Shown here: in pieces, positions 33,153 through 41,814 of the stretch
Layout of the letters: each line of letters begins with the position of its first letter
Position numbering within the stretch: the stretch's first letter is position 1
Origin: Desulfovibrio sp. UIB00
GTDB taxonomy: Bacteria > Desulfobacterota > Desulfovibrionia > Desulfovibrionales > Desulfovibrionaceae
Direction of reading: 5' to 3'
NCBI RefSeq assembly: GCF_022508225.1
Contig: NZ_JAETXJ010000003.1
Span: 181,556-245,555, forward strand
DNA: 64,000 bases
Translations under genes and position numbers: made by a program
Notes under the pieces: model-generated
What the model was told of the DNA's origin: nothing
Seen by the model: only the letters and a program-made list of their open reading frames with translations
The model's database searches: none

Positions 33153-34442
33153 ATGATAACCCGCGTGGCGTATGTGCATATGCACCTTGGGGGCAGCTTT
33201 GTTGTTGCCGGACGCCTGCGCTATGTTCAGGATGGTCGTTTTAGCCAGTGCTTCTTTGAGTATTCCAACCGTTATCTGGAGCGGCCTGACGCGGTGGCTG
33301 TTGACCCTGTCGCCTTGCCCCTGCAGCGGGAACACACCTACGAGGGGCCGCTGGGCGGCGCGCTATTTAACGGTCTGCGCGATGCCTGCCCTGACGACTG
33401 GGGCCGTCACGTTCTTGATATCGCCGCCGAATCCTCCGGCTCCCACCTTGGCGAATTTGACTACATGCTCTATGCCGGGCCAGACAGAATCGGCGCGCTT
33501 GGTTTCAGCAGTGCGCCCGATGCCGCCCCCTTTACGGATACGCCGCCCTGGGCGCGGAACCTCCCCGGCGCGGAGCTCGACCTTCAGGGCATGCTCCTTG
33601 CCACGGATACGGTGGAACAGGCAGACGAACTCAATCCACAGTACCGACGCTTTTTTGTGCGCGGCTCCTCCATTGGCGGCGCAAGACCCAAGGCCTCGCT
33701 TGAGCAGGATGGCAAATTCTGGATTGCAAAATTCAGCAAGGAGCGCGAAGCCTGGCCCACCTGCCGCATAGAGCATGCAAACATGCTCCTTGCGGAAAAG
33801 TGCGGTATCAACGTGCCGGAAACGAATCGGATTACGGTTCTGGACAACCGCGATATCCTTCTGGTTGAGCGTTTTGACCGCCAAATTCAAAACGGCGCCC
33901 TGCACCGCCTGCCCTTTGTTTCAGCCATGACGCTCATAGGCGCAGCCGGGCCGGAGGCTCGCGCCGCGTATACCGACATTGTAACAGCTATGCGGCGGGA
34001 TTTTTACAGCGCCGAGGCCACGCGCAACGATATCCGCGAGCTGTATCGGCGCATGGTTTTCAACGTATTCTGCAATAATTCCGACGATCACCTACGAAAC
34101 CACGGTTTTTTGTATCCAGATGGACAGGACGACCAGCCAGGCTGGCGACTCTCCCCGGTGTATGATGTTGTGCCGCAGCCCGTCATGGACGATGCCCCAC
34201 GGGCCTTACACCTGAGCGTGGGGCCGGATGGCAGGCGCGCAACCGAAGGCAATGTGCTGGCTGCGGCCCGGCACTTTGGCCTTGCTCCTGGGGAAGCGCA
34301 GATGATTGTTGAAGAAGTAAGGGGCACGATCAGGCAGAACTGGGAAACCCTGCACCTGAGCGCGGGGGTGCCGCAGCGCAACCTTGCAGAAGTGCGCAAC
34401 TGCTACGCCCTCGCCCTGCTGCCGGATACAGCAACGCCATAA
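33153..34442 (+). CDS. hipA: HipA-family kinase toxin
   Basis: This 429-residue Ser/Thr kinase-like protein is a full-length HipA. An N-terminal HipA domain (MYAGPDRIGALGFSSAPD region, about 105-125) precedes the P-loop-like SIGGARPKASLEQDGKFWIA. The catalytic loop CNNSDDHLRNHGF lies at 307-319 and the metal site SPVYDVVP follows. All key residues appear intact. The ATG has GGGAG six bases upstream. HipA kinases phosphorylate aminoacyl-tRNA synthetases and can trigger dormancy; the target here is unknown. Confidence 0.9.
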   Translation: MITRVAYVHMHLGGSFVVAGRLRYVQDGRFSQCFFEYSNRYLERPDAVAVDPVALPLQREHTYEGPLGGALFNGLRDACPDDWGRHVLDIAAESSGSHLGEFDYMLYAGPDRIGALGFSSAPDAAPFTDTPPWARNLPGAELDLQGMLLATDTVEQADELNPQYRRFFVRGSSIGGARPKASLEQDGKFWIAKFSKEREAWPTCRIEHANMLLAEKCGINVPETNRITVLDNRDILLVERFDRQIQNGALHRLPFVSAMTLIGAAGPEARAAYTDIVTAMRRDFYSAEATRNDIRELYRRMVFNVFCNNSDDHLRNHGFLYPDGQDDQPGWRLSPVYDVVPQPVMDDAPRALHLSVGPDGRRATEGNVLAAARHFGLAPGEAQMIVEEVRGTIRQNWETLHLSAGVPQRNLAEVRNCYALALLPDTATP

Positions 34443-34485
34443 CACAGCATTGAAATAAAAATGAGCGGGCTGGTAAAGGCTTACA

Positions 34486-35415
34486 TTAACAATAGACGCT
34501 CATGGCTTTTCTGAAATATTCTTTCATGCTTTCCCTGATGCATTCAGGGGCGAGCACTTCTGCATCGCAGCCAAGGCTGGCAACAAAACTGTGCCCCTGA
34601 TCATTGTCAGTTAATGGAATACAGGCCAGCCAGGTATTTTCACTCTCCTGCTCAAGCGCATCATCGCCAAACAGTTCCACAATTGTCTCTCTGGCCCTTG
34701 CAGATATACGTATTATTCCATCCATGCATTCTGCATCGTCAAAATTACAAACAATAAAATCTTCTGTAGTAACTGTGCGGGGAGAGAACGATTCCTTGCA
34801 CAGTTTCGTTTCAACCATGCGTGAAACTTTAAAAAGGCGCATGCCATCACGCATCAGGCAATATCCCCCAAGATACCAGCTCCTTCGTTTAAGAATCAGT
34901 TTGTATGGTTCTACACGGCGGGCGCTCCGCTGCCCTTTACGGTCATTATACTCAAACACCAATAGCCTGTTATCTTTCAGGGCCTGCTGAATTTTCACGA
35001 GCGCTGCCATACCGGCATGATTGTTGCCCCAAGGAGTCAAATCAATTGATACCTGCCCTGCCTGCAATTCAATTGCCTTGCGCTCTGTCTCAGGAACAAG
35101 CCCTTTGATTTTTGCAATTGCTCCTGCCACCTCGGCGCTTGAATAAGACGTGCGAATACTGCCCAGCCCCATCAGGATCATGGTCACATCCTGCGACGTG
35201 AAGAAACGCTTTTCCGCCTTGTAGCTTTCAAGAATGCCGATGCCCCCCTTTGCACCGGGGTACGTGACTACGGGCAAACCCGCCTGATTTATTACATCAA
35301 CATCGCGATAAATGGTTCGCACAGATACTTCAAACGTCTGGGCAAGTTCTGAGGCGCTTACTTTTTTCTTTTCCAGCAAAATCATCACAATGGACAAAAG
35401 GCGGTCAATTTTCAC
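34486..35415 (-). CDS. YafY-type WYL-domain transcriptional regulator
   Basis: This 309-residue DNA-binding protein has an N-terminal winged helix (VSASELAQTFEVSVRTIYRD), a central WYL domain that reads YKLILKRRSWYLGGYCLMRD, and a C-terminal WCX-like part. The GTG at 35415 has GGAGG five bases upstream and gives the family-typical start KIDRLLSIVMILLEKKK; the frame is open to 35448. It is transcribed divergently from a small NTF2-like gene, and a near-perfect palindrome lies between them. WYL regulators sense small ligands or nucleic acid; the signal here is unknown. Confidence 0.88.
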   Translation of the reverse strand: MKIDRLLSIVMILLEKKKVSASELAQTFEVSVRTIYRDVDVINQAGLPVVTYPGAKGGIGILESYKAEKRFFTSQDVTMILMGLGSIRTSYSSAEVAGAIAKIKGLVPETERKAIELQAGQVSIDLTPWGNNHAGMAALVKIQQALKDNRLLVFEYNDRKGQRSARRVEPYKLILKRRSWYLGGYCLMRDGMRLFKVSRMVETKLCKESFSPRTVTTEDFIVCNFDDAECMDGIIRISARARETIVELFGDDALEQESENTWLACIPLTDNDQGHSFVASLGCDAEVLAPECIRESMKEYFRKAMSVYC

Positions 35416-35441
35416 TCTGGCCTCCATCAGGCGCGCAAAAC

Positions 35442-35459
35442 ATGACATAACGTTGTCAT
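35442..35459. promoter_or_regulatory. Candidate operator of the WYL regulator
   Basis: ATGACA and TGTCAT form 6-bp arms around a 6-base spacer, between the divergent regulator and NTF2-like genes. The position fits control of both genes. Confidence 0.5.
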
Positions 35460-35505
35460 ATTTACTCTGCTAGATATAAATTGCAACGAAATTATGGAGG
35501 TTGTC

Positions 35506-35844
35506 ATGAACGTAAATATGCCAGAAGCTGTGAAAATATTTATGGAAACAATGAACACTGTCGAAACTGAAAAACTGGATAGTTGCCTTGCCAGCAAGGC
35601 TGTGCTGCTTGACCCGGCCGATAACAATGACATCCGCGGAATAAATGCCATCAAGGCTTTTGTTGCAGATTCAAAAGAAAAATTTGATCTTTGCACAACT
35701 GTTATTGATGCAATTTCTACCGCTGAGAGCACAAAAGTCATAACGTTGACAAAAGGCAATTTTCCAGGGAGCCCGCAAAAATTTTCTTATGAATTCATTG
35801 TCAAACACGGATTGATACAAAGTATCAACATCCTGCCAGCATAG
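35506..35844 (+). CDS. NTF2-like (SnoaL-fold) small protein
   Basis: The 112-residue product has the pattern of SnoaL/NTF2 folds: a helical start (PEAVKIFMETMNTVETEKL), DPADNNDIRGINAIKAFVAD, and a beta-rich second half. The ATG at 35506 has GGAGG five bases upstream; an upstream in-frame ATG at 35494 contains that site and is unlikely. It is divergent from the WYL regulator and followed after 20 bases by a ferredoxin-nitroreductase gene, so the two may form one unit. The catalytic role is unknown. Confidence 0.72.
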   Translation: MNVNMPEAVKIFMETMNTVETEKLDSCLASKAVLLDPADNNDIRGINAIKAFVADSKEKFDLCTTVIDAISTAESTKVITLTKGNFPGSPQKFSYEFIVKHGLIQSINILPA

Positions 35845-35864
35845 CTGCAGCAAAGGGCATAATC

Positions 35865-36692
35865 ATGAAGCAGATACATTTTACAGTTGATCCACAAAAG
35901 TGCGTCCAGTGCAATGCATGCATAACTGACTGTCCTCGCCATATAATTTCCATCTCCGACGGTTTGCCGTGGATTTCGCCCATACTGGAAGCAAACTGCC
36001 TTGAATGTCAGCATTGCCTGGCCGTATGCCCGACAGGGGCAGTAAGTATTTTCGGCCTCAAGGCAGAGAACAGCATAGAACTGAGCGCAGAAATAATACC
36101 ATCTGCCAGCCAGATGCACACGTTGTTGCGGGGACGGCGCAGTGTTCGCCAGTACAGTACAGAAAATGTGCCAACCGGAATGATTGATGATCTTCTCGCC
36201 ACGCTGGCAAATACACCAACAGGCTGTAATGATCGCACCTTGAGTTTTGCTGTGGTGGATGATCACAACGTAATGCAAAAACTACGCATCAGGGTGATTG
36301 AATCAATTGAGAACAAAATAGAATGCAATGAGTTGATGCCAGATTTTTTATCAGCGGCTGTGGCAGCATATCGGCAACAGGGAGTAGATGAAATATTTAG
36401 GGGTGCGCCGCACTTGCTTGTTGTCTCTGCGGCAGAGACCGCAAGTACACCTCTGCAAGATATTTCTCTGGCTCTGGCATATTTTGAATTGCTCGCCCAA
36501 TGCAGCGGATTGGGTACAACATGGTGCGGATTCCTGAAATTTGCAGTTGATGCAGCTCCAGAATTGCGTCCCATTCTCGGTCTGAATCCTGAAACACCTT
36601 TTTATGCAATGCTTTTTGGGTATCCGGCTGTTCGCTACCACCGCACGGTGCAACGCGACAATGCCGCGAAAATCAGGCACATTTCCTTGTAG
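35865..36692 (+). CDS. Ferredoxin-nitroreductase fusion
   Basis: The product has 275 residues. The N-terminal part holds two 4Fe-4S motifs, CVQCNACITDCP and CLECQHCLAVCP. The rest is an FMN-dependent nitroreductase domain starting LLRGRRSVRQYSTENVP near residue 87. A GLGTTWCGFLKFA segment follows, with the usual C-terminal FGYP. Such proteins pass electrons from ferredoxin to FMN and then to quinones, nitro compounds or other acceptors. The ATG has AAAGGG upstream. It is probably controlled with the upstream NTF2-like gene by the WYL regulator. Confidence 0.9.
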   Translation: MKQIHFTVDPQKCVQCNACITDCPRHIISISDGLPWISPILEANCLECQHCLAVCPTGAVSIFGLKAENSIELSAEIIPSASQMHTLLRGRRSVRQYSTENVPTGMIDDLLATLANTPTGCNDRTLSFAVVDDHNVMQKLRIRVIESIENKIECNELMPDFLSAAVAAYRQQGVDEIFRGAPHLLVVSAAETASTPLQDISLALAYFELLAQCSGLGTTWCGFLKFAVDAAPELRPILGLNPETPFYAMLFGYPAVRYHRTVQRDNAAKIRHISL

Positions 36693-36704
36693 GGCAGCAA
36701 AAAG

Positions 36705-36740
36705 AAAGTCAGTGCAACCTTTGTGGTCAGCACTGACTTT
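36705..36740. terminator. Bidirectional terminator
   Basis: Perfect 11-bp arms at 36705-36715 and 36730-36740 with a 14-base loop. T-rich runs follow on both strands. It separates the nitroreductase gene from the convergent end of the nuo operon. Confidence 0.85.
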
Positions 36741-36774
36741 GCTTTTCTGCACTGTTACGTGCTTGTCTGTCAGC

Positions 36775-38199
36775 CTACCATGCGGCTTGCACCGCTTCCT
36801 TGGCCAGCTGGAGCATGCTTTCAGGCGCGATGCCAAGGGCCAGAACAAGCCCCACAAGGCATATGCCCGCCATACGCGCGCCAACATACGGCACAATGGG
36901 TTCCGCATCATGCTGCGCGGCTTCGGTATACACGGCGCGCACCACCTGCAAATAATAGTAGATGCCAATGGCTGTGTTGATGGCGGCAATGATAACCAGG
37001 GCCGTATGCCCAGCCCGCCACGCGCCCGTCAGCAACATGAACTTGCCCATAAAGCCCACAAAGGGCGGAATGCCCGCCAGTGCAAACATGCTCACGCCGA
37101 GCACAAAGGCCAACATGGGCGAGCGCCGCGAAAGGCCGTTCAGATCCTTGATGCTCAGATTCCGCCCATCGGGCGAAACCACGCACAGCACCAGAAATGC
37201 CGCCAGCATCATAAACAGATAGCCGGTGGCATAATAGAGCGCCGTGGCAATGCCCCAGCCTTGCAGGGTCGCCATACCCATGAGGATGTACCCGGCATGC
37301 GCTATGCCCGAAAAGCCAAGCATGCGCTTGACGTCAGTCTGCACCAGCGCCGTGAGGTTGCCGTAGCACATGGACGCGATGGAAAGCCCGGTCAGCAGCA
37401 GCGCCACGTGCCCCTCGCCGGGATATGCCATGGCGCAGAACCGCGCCAGCACGGCCACGGCCACAATCTTGGGTATGGAGGCGATAAAGGCCGTGGTGTC
37501 GTTGGATGCGCCCTGGTACACGTCCGGCGCCCAGAAGTGGAAGGGAAACACCGCCAGCTTGAAAAACATGCCGCAAAAGAGCATCAGCAGCCCCACCAGA
37601 GGGGCGGCGTGTGAACCGGCTGTCCTCATGGCTGGCAATATCTGGTCGAGGTAGGTGCTGCCCGCGATGCCAAAAATCCAGCTCATGCCAAAAAGCATGA
37701 TGCCAGACGCCGTCACCCCAAAGAGCAGATACTTGATGGCCGCTTCCATGGGCGCGCGCATGCTGTCCGATGGTGTGCGCATGGGCACCAGCAGATAGAG
37801 CGAATACGAGGACAGCTCAAGGGCGATGAACAGGGTGATCAGCTCCACACTGCTTGAAAGCAGGGTCAGGCCCAGCAGGCTTGTGAGCAGAAAGAAATAA
37901 TATTCCGGGCGCATGCGCACGGAAATACCCTTGGTGTCCGCCCCAAAAAGCAGCATCAGGGTAAAACCGATGGACATCACGCATTTTACCAGCTGCGAAA
38001 ACAGGTCTACCCTGTAGGCTCCGTAAAACAGGGTTCCCTTGGCAAAAAGACAAAGAACAGAGGTGGCGGCAAAGGCAACCCCAACGCAAAGAACCAGCAG
38101 GCGCAGGGTTTGCGTCCGGGCTTCCGTCAGAGTCATGCAAAATGCCAGCAGACACCCCGCAAGAAGAACCAGTTCCGGTGCAAAAAGATGTGCGTTCAT
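36775..38199 (-). CDS. nuoN: Complex I subunit NuoN
   Basis: This 474-residue antiporter-like membrane subunit has about 14 helices and pumps protons. Conserved elements include the Glu in FIALELSSYSLYLL, the Lys in AAIKYLLFGVTASG, and WAPDVYQGASNDTTAF. The next conserved stretch reads LTALVQTDVKRMLGFSGIAH. It is the last gene of the operon and ends at a bidirectional terminator. Confidence 0.93.
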   Translation of the reverse strand: MNAHLFAPELVLLAGCLLAFCMTLTEARTQTLRLLVLCVGVAFAATSVLCLFAKGTLFYGAYRVDLFSQLVKCVMSIGFTLMLLFGADTKGISVRMRPEYYFFLLTSLLGLTLLSSSVELITLFIALELSSYSLYLLVPMRTPSDSMRAPMEAAIKYLLFGVTASGIMLFGMSWIFGIAGSTYLDQILPAMRTAGSHAAPLVGLLMLFCGMFFKLAVFPFHFWAPDVYQGASNDTTAFIASIPKIVAVAVLARFCAMAYPGEGHVALLLTGLSIASMCYGNLTALVQTDVKRMLGFSGIAHAGYILMGMATLQGWGIATALYYATGYLFMMLAAFLVLCVVSPDGRNLSIKDLNGLSRRSPMLAFVLGVSMFALAGIPPFVGFMGKFMLLTGAWRAGHTALVIIAAINTAIGIYYYLQVVRAVYTEAAQHDAEPIVPYVGARMAGICLVGLVLALGIAPESMLQLAKEAVQAAW

Positions 38200-38230
38200 G
38201 CGTAGGCCTTATGTCTGTGCTTGGGGTTCA

Positions 38231-39754
38231 TCAACGCGCAATAAGTTCAGCAAGGGCCAGTGCGCTCGGGGCATGGTAGCCTGTCTGCGCCAGCAGATGG
38301 TCAAGGCTGGGCCTCATGACGCGCAAAAACGGTTCCGGGGCCAGCCCAATCCAAAAAACAAACGCCAGCAGCGGGGCCAGAGTCACGGCCTCGCGCCAGC
38401 CAAGATCATACATGCACGACTGGTCGGGATTATTGGTGCCGCCCCAGATCACCCGCTGCAACATGCGCAGCATGTAGGCCGCCGCCAGTACTGCGCCGGG
38501 GATGGCGCAGACCGCCACGATCTTGTTGTTGAAAAAGGCCCCGGCAAGAATCAGAAACTCGCCCACAAAGCTGTTTGTGCCGGGAAAGGCCAGCGACGAC
38601 AGCGAAAAAAACGTCAGATACGTCACATAGATAGGCATGAACTTACCAAGCCCGGCCGCGTCCGAAAGCTCGCGGCTGTGCGAACGCTCGTACACCATGC
38701 CCACGCAGAGGAACAAAGCCCCTGTGGTGACGCCGTGGTTGATCATCTGCAGCAGCGCGCCCTCAAGCCCGCGCTGGTTCAGGGCAAAGATGCCCAGAGT
38801 CACAAAACCCATGTGCCCAACGCTTGAGTAGGCAATGAGCTTCTTCATGTCCTGCTGCGCAAGGGCAGTCAGGCCGCCGTAAAGGATTCCCGCTACCGAG
38901 AGCCACTGCAAGGCAGGCAGCAGGCCGATAGCCGCGCCGGGCGTGATGGGCAGGCAAAAGCGCAAAAATCCGTATGTACCCATCTTGAGCAGCACAGAGG
39001 CCAGAATCACCGAGCCTGCTGTCGGGGCTTCCACATGAGCCGCAGGCAGCCATGTATGGAAGGGAAACATGGGAACCTTGATGGCAAAAGCGATAAAAAA
39101 GGCAAGAAACACCAGCAGCTGGAAGCGTTCGGAATACTGTTGGCCCATGAGCGCGGGGATACTGAACGTCCCCTGATTGATGTACAGAGCCACAATGGCC
39201 ACCAGCAGAAATACCGAGCCTGCCAAGGTGTACAGAAAGAACTTGATGGAGGCGTAGCTCTTGCGCGGCCCGCCCCACACGGCAATGAGCAAATACATGG
39301 GAATAAGCATGGCTTCCCACAGCACGTAGAACAATACCAGATCCAGCGCCATGAACACGCCAAGCATGGATGTTTCCATCACCAGCAGGCAGATCATAAA
39401 TTCTTTTACGCGTTTCTGAATGTACTTCCACGAACCGAGCACGCACAGCGGCATGATGAGGGTTGTCATCATCACGAGCAGCAGCGAAATACCGTCCACA
39501 CCAAGGGTGTAGTTGACGTTAAAGCTCGCAATCCACGGGTGGTGCTCCGCAAACTGGTACAGGGCGGATGTGGGGTTGAACCGCGTAAACAGCGGCATTG
39601 AAACAACGGCGTTTGCCAGAGTGACCAGCAGCGTCCACACCCGCACGCTGTTTTCCCCCGGCAGCAGAGGCACAATGACAGCCCCTGCCAGCGGCAGAAA
39701 AACAAGGATGCTGAGGATGGGATACCCCAAGGTGTTCATGCTCAGAAAATCCAT
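38231..39754 (-). CDS. nuoM: Complex I subunit NuoM
   Basis: This 507-residue antiporter-like subunit has about 14 helices. LWEAMLIPMYLLIAVWG carries the conserved Glu, and the broken-helix region PMFPFHTWLPAAHVEAPTAG and ALAQQDMKKLIAYSSVGHMG are classic. It lies 31 bases before nuoN and 25 bases after nuoL, with AAGGAG nine bases before the ATG. Confidence 0.95.
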   Translation of the reverse strand: MDFLSMNTLGYPILSILVFLPLAGAVIVPLLPGENSVRVWTLLVTLANAVVSMPLFTRFNPTSALYQFAEHHPWIASFNVNYTLGVDGISLLLVMMTTLIMPLCVLGSWKYIQKRVKEFMICLLVMETSMLGVFMALDLVLFYVLWEAMLIPMYLLIAVWGGPRKSYASIKFFLYTLAGSVFLLVAIVALYINQGTFSIPALMGQQYSERFQLLVFLAFFIAFAIKVPMFPFHTWLPAAHVEAPTAGSVILASVLLKMGTYGFLRFCLPITPGAAIGLLPALQWLSVAGILYGGLTALAQQDMKKLIAYSSVGHMGFVTLGIFALNQRGLEGALLQMINHGVTTGALFLCVGMVYERSHSRELSDAAGLGKFMPIYVTYLTFFSLSSLAFPGTNSFVGEFLILAGAFFNNKIVAVCAIPGAVLAAAYMLRMLQRVIWGGTNNPDQSCMYDLGWREAVTLAPLLAFVFWIGLAPEPFLRVMRPSLDHLLAQTGYHAPSALALAELIAR

Positions 39755-39779
39755 TGTGGCGATCTCCTTTCACCCCGGC

Positions 39780-41570
39780 TCAGACAAGAGCCAGCAGCGT
39801 GAGCACCAGGGCCACCACTGCGGCCATGGAAATAATGTTTATTTGCAGGCTGCCGCTCTGCACCTGCCGCAGCACGCCGCCAAGAGCGCGCACGCTGCGG
39901 GCCGTGCCGTCAACCACCGTATCAATGCAGTGCCAGTCAAACCATGACCAAAAGCGCGCCGTGCGCATGAGCGGCACTATGCCCTGTCGGTTCCAGGCCT
40001 CGCCCACGGTATTGTCCACAGACTGAACGGGCTTGCGAGCAAACCAGTAGAACAGCCTGCCGCCCATGCGGTAAAACCAGTCCAGATCCAGACTGATGGT
40101 GGGTTCGGGCGTGAGCTTTTTGAGCAGCAAAAAGAATCCCAGGGCCGTAAACAACAGTATCTGCAAGGTTTCAGAAATATGCGCCGCGCTGTACGGGTGG
40201 TACTGCGCCGCCACATCGGGGAAGGGAAGCATGTCGTACAGGTACGGCGTGTAGCAGCCTATGAAGATACACAAAAACGCCGCCACAGCCATGGCCGCCT
40301 GCATGTTGAGCGGAGGATCGCCCGCGCGCTCCCATGTTTCCTTTGAGCAGTTGTTTTTGCCAAACCAGATGAAGTACGGAACCTTCAGGCCCGTGTGCAG
40401 GAAGGTGCCCGCTGAGGCCAGGGTGAGCAGAAATCCCGCCCAGTAGTTGTGCGCTTCAAATCCGGCGGCCACGATCATGGCCTTGGTCACAAAGCCGCTG
40501 AACAGCGGAAAGGCCGAAATGGAAAGTCCGCCCACCAGGGTGAACACAAAGGTCTTGGGCATCTTTTTGTACAGGCCGCCCAACTGGGTGAACTTGCTCA
40601 CGCCCGTCATGTGCAGCACAGAGCCGCAGCCCATAAACAGCAGTCCCTTATAGAGAATGTGGGCAAAAGCGTGTGCGCAGGCACCGTTGATGGCCAGCGG
40701 CGTGCCTATGCCCACTGCTGCCACCATGTACCCAACCTGACTGATAATGTGGTAGGCCAGCAGACGGCGGGCGTCGTTTTCAAGCACAGCGTACACAACG
40801 CCGTACAGGGCCATGCACACGCCAAGGGGCACCAGAATCTCCATGCCCGCAAAGCTGCGCGCCAGCACATATACGGCGGTTTTTGTGGTAAAGGCGCACA
40901 TGAATACCGCGCCCGTCACCGTGGCTTCGCCGTAGGCATCGGGCAGCCATGCATGCAGGGGCGGCACTGCCGCGTTGAGGATAAATCCGGCCATGATCAG
41001 GTAGGTGTAGAGCTGCGGATCAGCCACGCCGATGGGGCCGAAGGTCAGATCGCCCGTGGCCCGGTAGCGCAGCACAAGCCCTGCCAGCAAGAGCAAACCG
41101 CCCGCAGTGTGCACCAGCAGATATCGGTAGCCGGAGGCCAGCGATTCCTTGCGCCGCCTGAACCACACCAGAAATACGGAGGAAAAGGCCATCAGCTCCC
41201 AAAAAAGGAAGAGCGTCAGGTAATCCCCGCAAAAAATGACGCCCAGCGATCCCGCCACATATGTCCAGGCGGCGGAATGCTGCGCGGCTTCTTCCACATG
41301 CAGGCCGTAGACGGAGCCGATCACGCACATGAGGGTCATGATGTAGGCAAAGACCATGCTCAGCGCATCGACCTTGCCGAATATCAGTTGCCATTTCATG
41401 AAGGGCAGCACGCCATATACTCCATTGTGCCCCTGCATGAGCAGCACGGCGCAAAAGGCCAGCACCGGCACAAGAACAATACAGATACGGCGCAGGGCCT
41501 TGGGCAGCAGCGGCAGAATTACCGCGCCCAGCAACAGAACTGCGGAGGGGTGAATCCATGGCTCAGTCAT
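39780..41570 (-). CDS. nuoL: Complex I subunit NuoL (antiporter-like)
   Basis: This 596-residue proton-pumping subunit has an antiporter core with FLFWELMAFSSVFLVWFRR, AAVPPLHAWLPDAYGEATVT and ENDARRLLAYHIISQVGYM. After about residue 480 there is a long extension ending in a hydrophobic helix (ISMAAVVALVLTLLAL), with the VDGTARSVRALGGVLRQVQ segment before it. This is like the lateral-helix region of NuoL. In its core it resembles MrpD or membrane-hydrogenase antiporter subunits. The start overlaps the preceding small gene by eight bases. Confidence 0.85.
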   Translation of the reverse strand: MTEPWIHPSAVLLLGAVILPLLPKALRRICIVLVPVLAFCAVLLMQGHNGVYGVLPFMKWQLIFGKVDALSMVFAYIMTLMCVIGSVYGLHVEEAAQHSAAWTYVAGSLGVIFCGDYLTLFLFWELMAFSSVFLVWFRRRKESLASGYRYLLVHTAGGLLLLAGLVLRYRATGDLTFGPIGVADPQLYTYLIMAGFILNAAVPPLHAWLPDAYGEATVTGAVFMCAFTTKTAVYVLARSFAGMEILVPLGVCMALYGVVYAVLENDARRLLAYHIISQVGYMVAAVGIGTPLAINGACAHAFAHILYKGLLFMGCGSVLHMTGVSKFTQLGGLYKKMPKTFVFTLVGGLSISAFPLFSGFVTKAMIVAAGFEAHNYWAGFLLTLASAGTFLHTGLKVPYFIWFGKNNCSKETWERAGDPPLNMQAAMAVAAFLCIFIGCYTPYLYDMLPFPDVAAQYHPYSAAHISETLQILLFTALGFFLLLKKLTPEPTISLDLDWFYRMGGRLFYWFARKPVQSVDNTVGEAWNRQGIVPLMRTARFWSWFDWHCIDTVVDGTARSVRALGGVLRQVQSGSLQINIISMAAVVALVLTLLALV

Positions 41571-41814
41571 CGTAATAATCCTCGCGGGTCATAATGCCCA
41601 AATGGCCGAACCACTTGGAAACGATGATAATCACAACGCAGGCGACAAAGCCGAACGCGGCCCAGAACCCGGGTATGCGCTCCACAAAGGTGTGCACATG
41701 CTCTTTTGAAACAAACAGGGCGTCCCACACCACCAAGGCGGCCAGCACTACCAGGCACACTCGGATGGTGGCCTTGAGCCTGGCGCGGAAAAATTCGATG
41801 ATGTTCACTATCAT
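41563..41814 (-). CDS. Small membrane protein in the nuo operon, 83 residues
   Basis: This two-helix protein (ATIRVCLVVLAALVVWDALF and FWAAFGFVACVVIIIVSKWF) has a charged C-terminal tail, MTREDYYDD. Overlaps of ATGA with the upstream antiporter gene and eight bases with nuoL show strict coupling. It is not one of the 14 standard Complex I subunits. It may be an accessory subunit that ties the extra antiporter to the complex. Confidence 0.8.
   Translation of the reverse strand: MIVNIIEFFRARLKATIRVCLVVLAALVVWDALFVSKEHVHTFVERIPGFWAAFGFVACVVIIIVSKWFGHLGIMTREDYYDD

Noticed and set aside
40449..41594. 381-codon plus-strand open frame opposite nuoL
   Set aside because: Antisense to a strongly conserved gene; His- and Gln-rich composition typical of shadows of membrane proteins.
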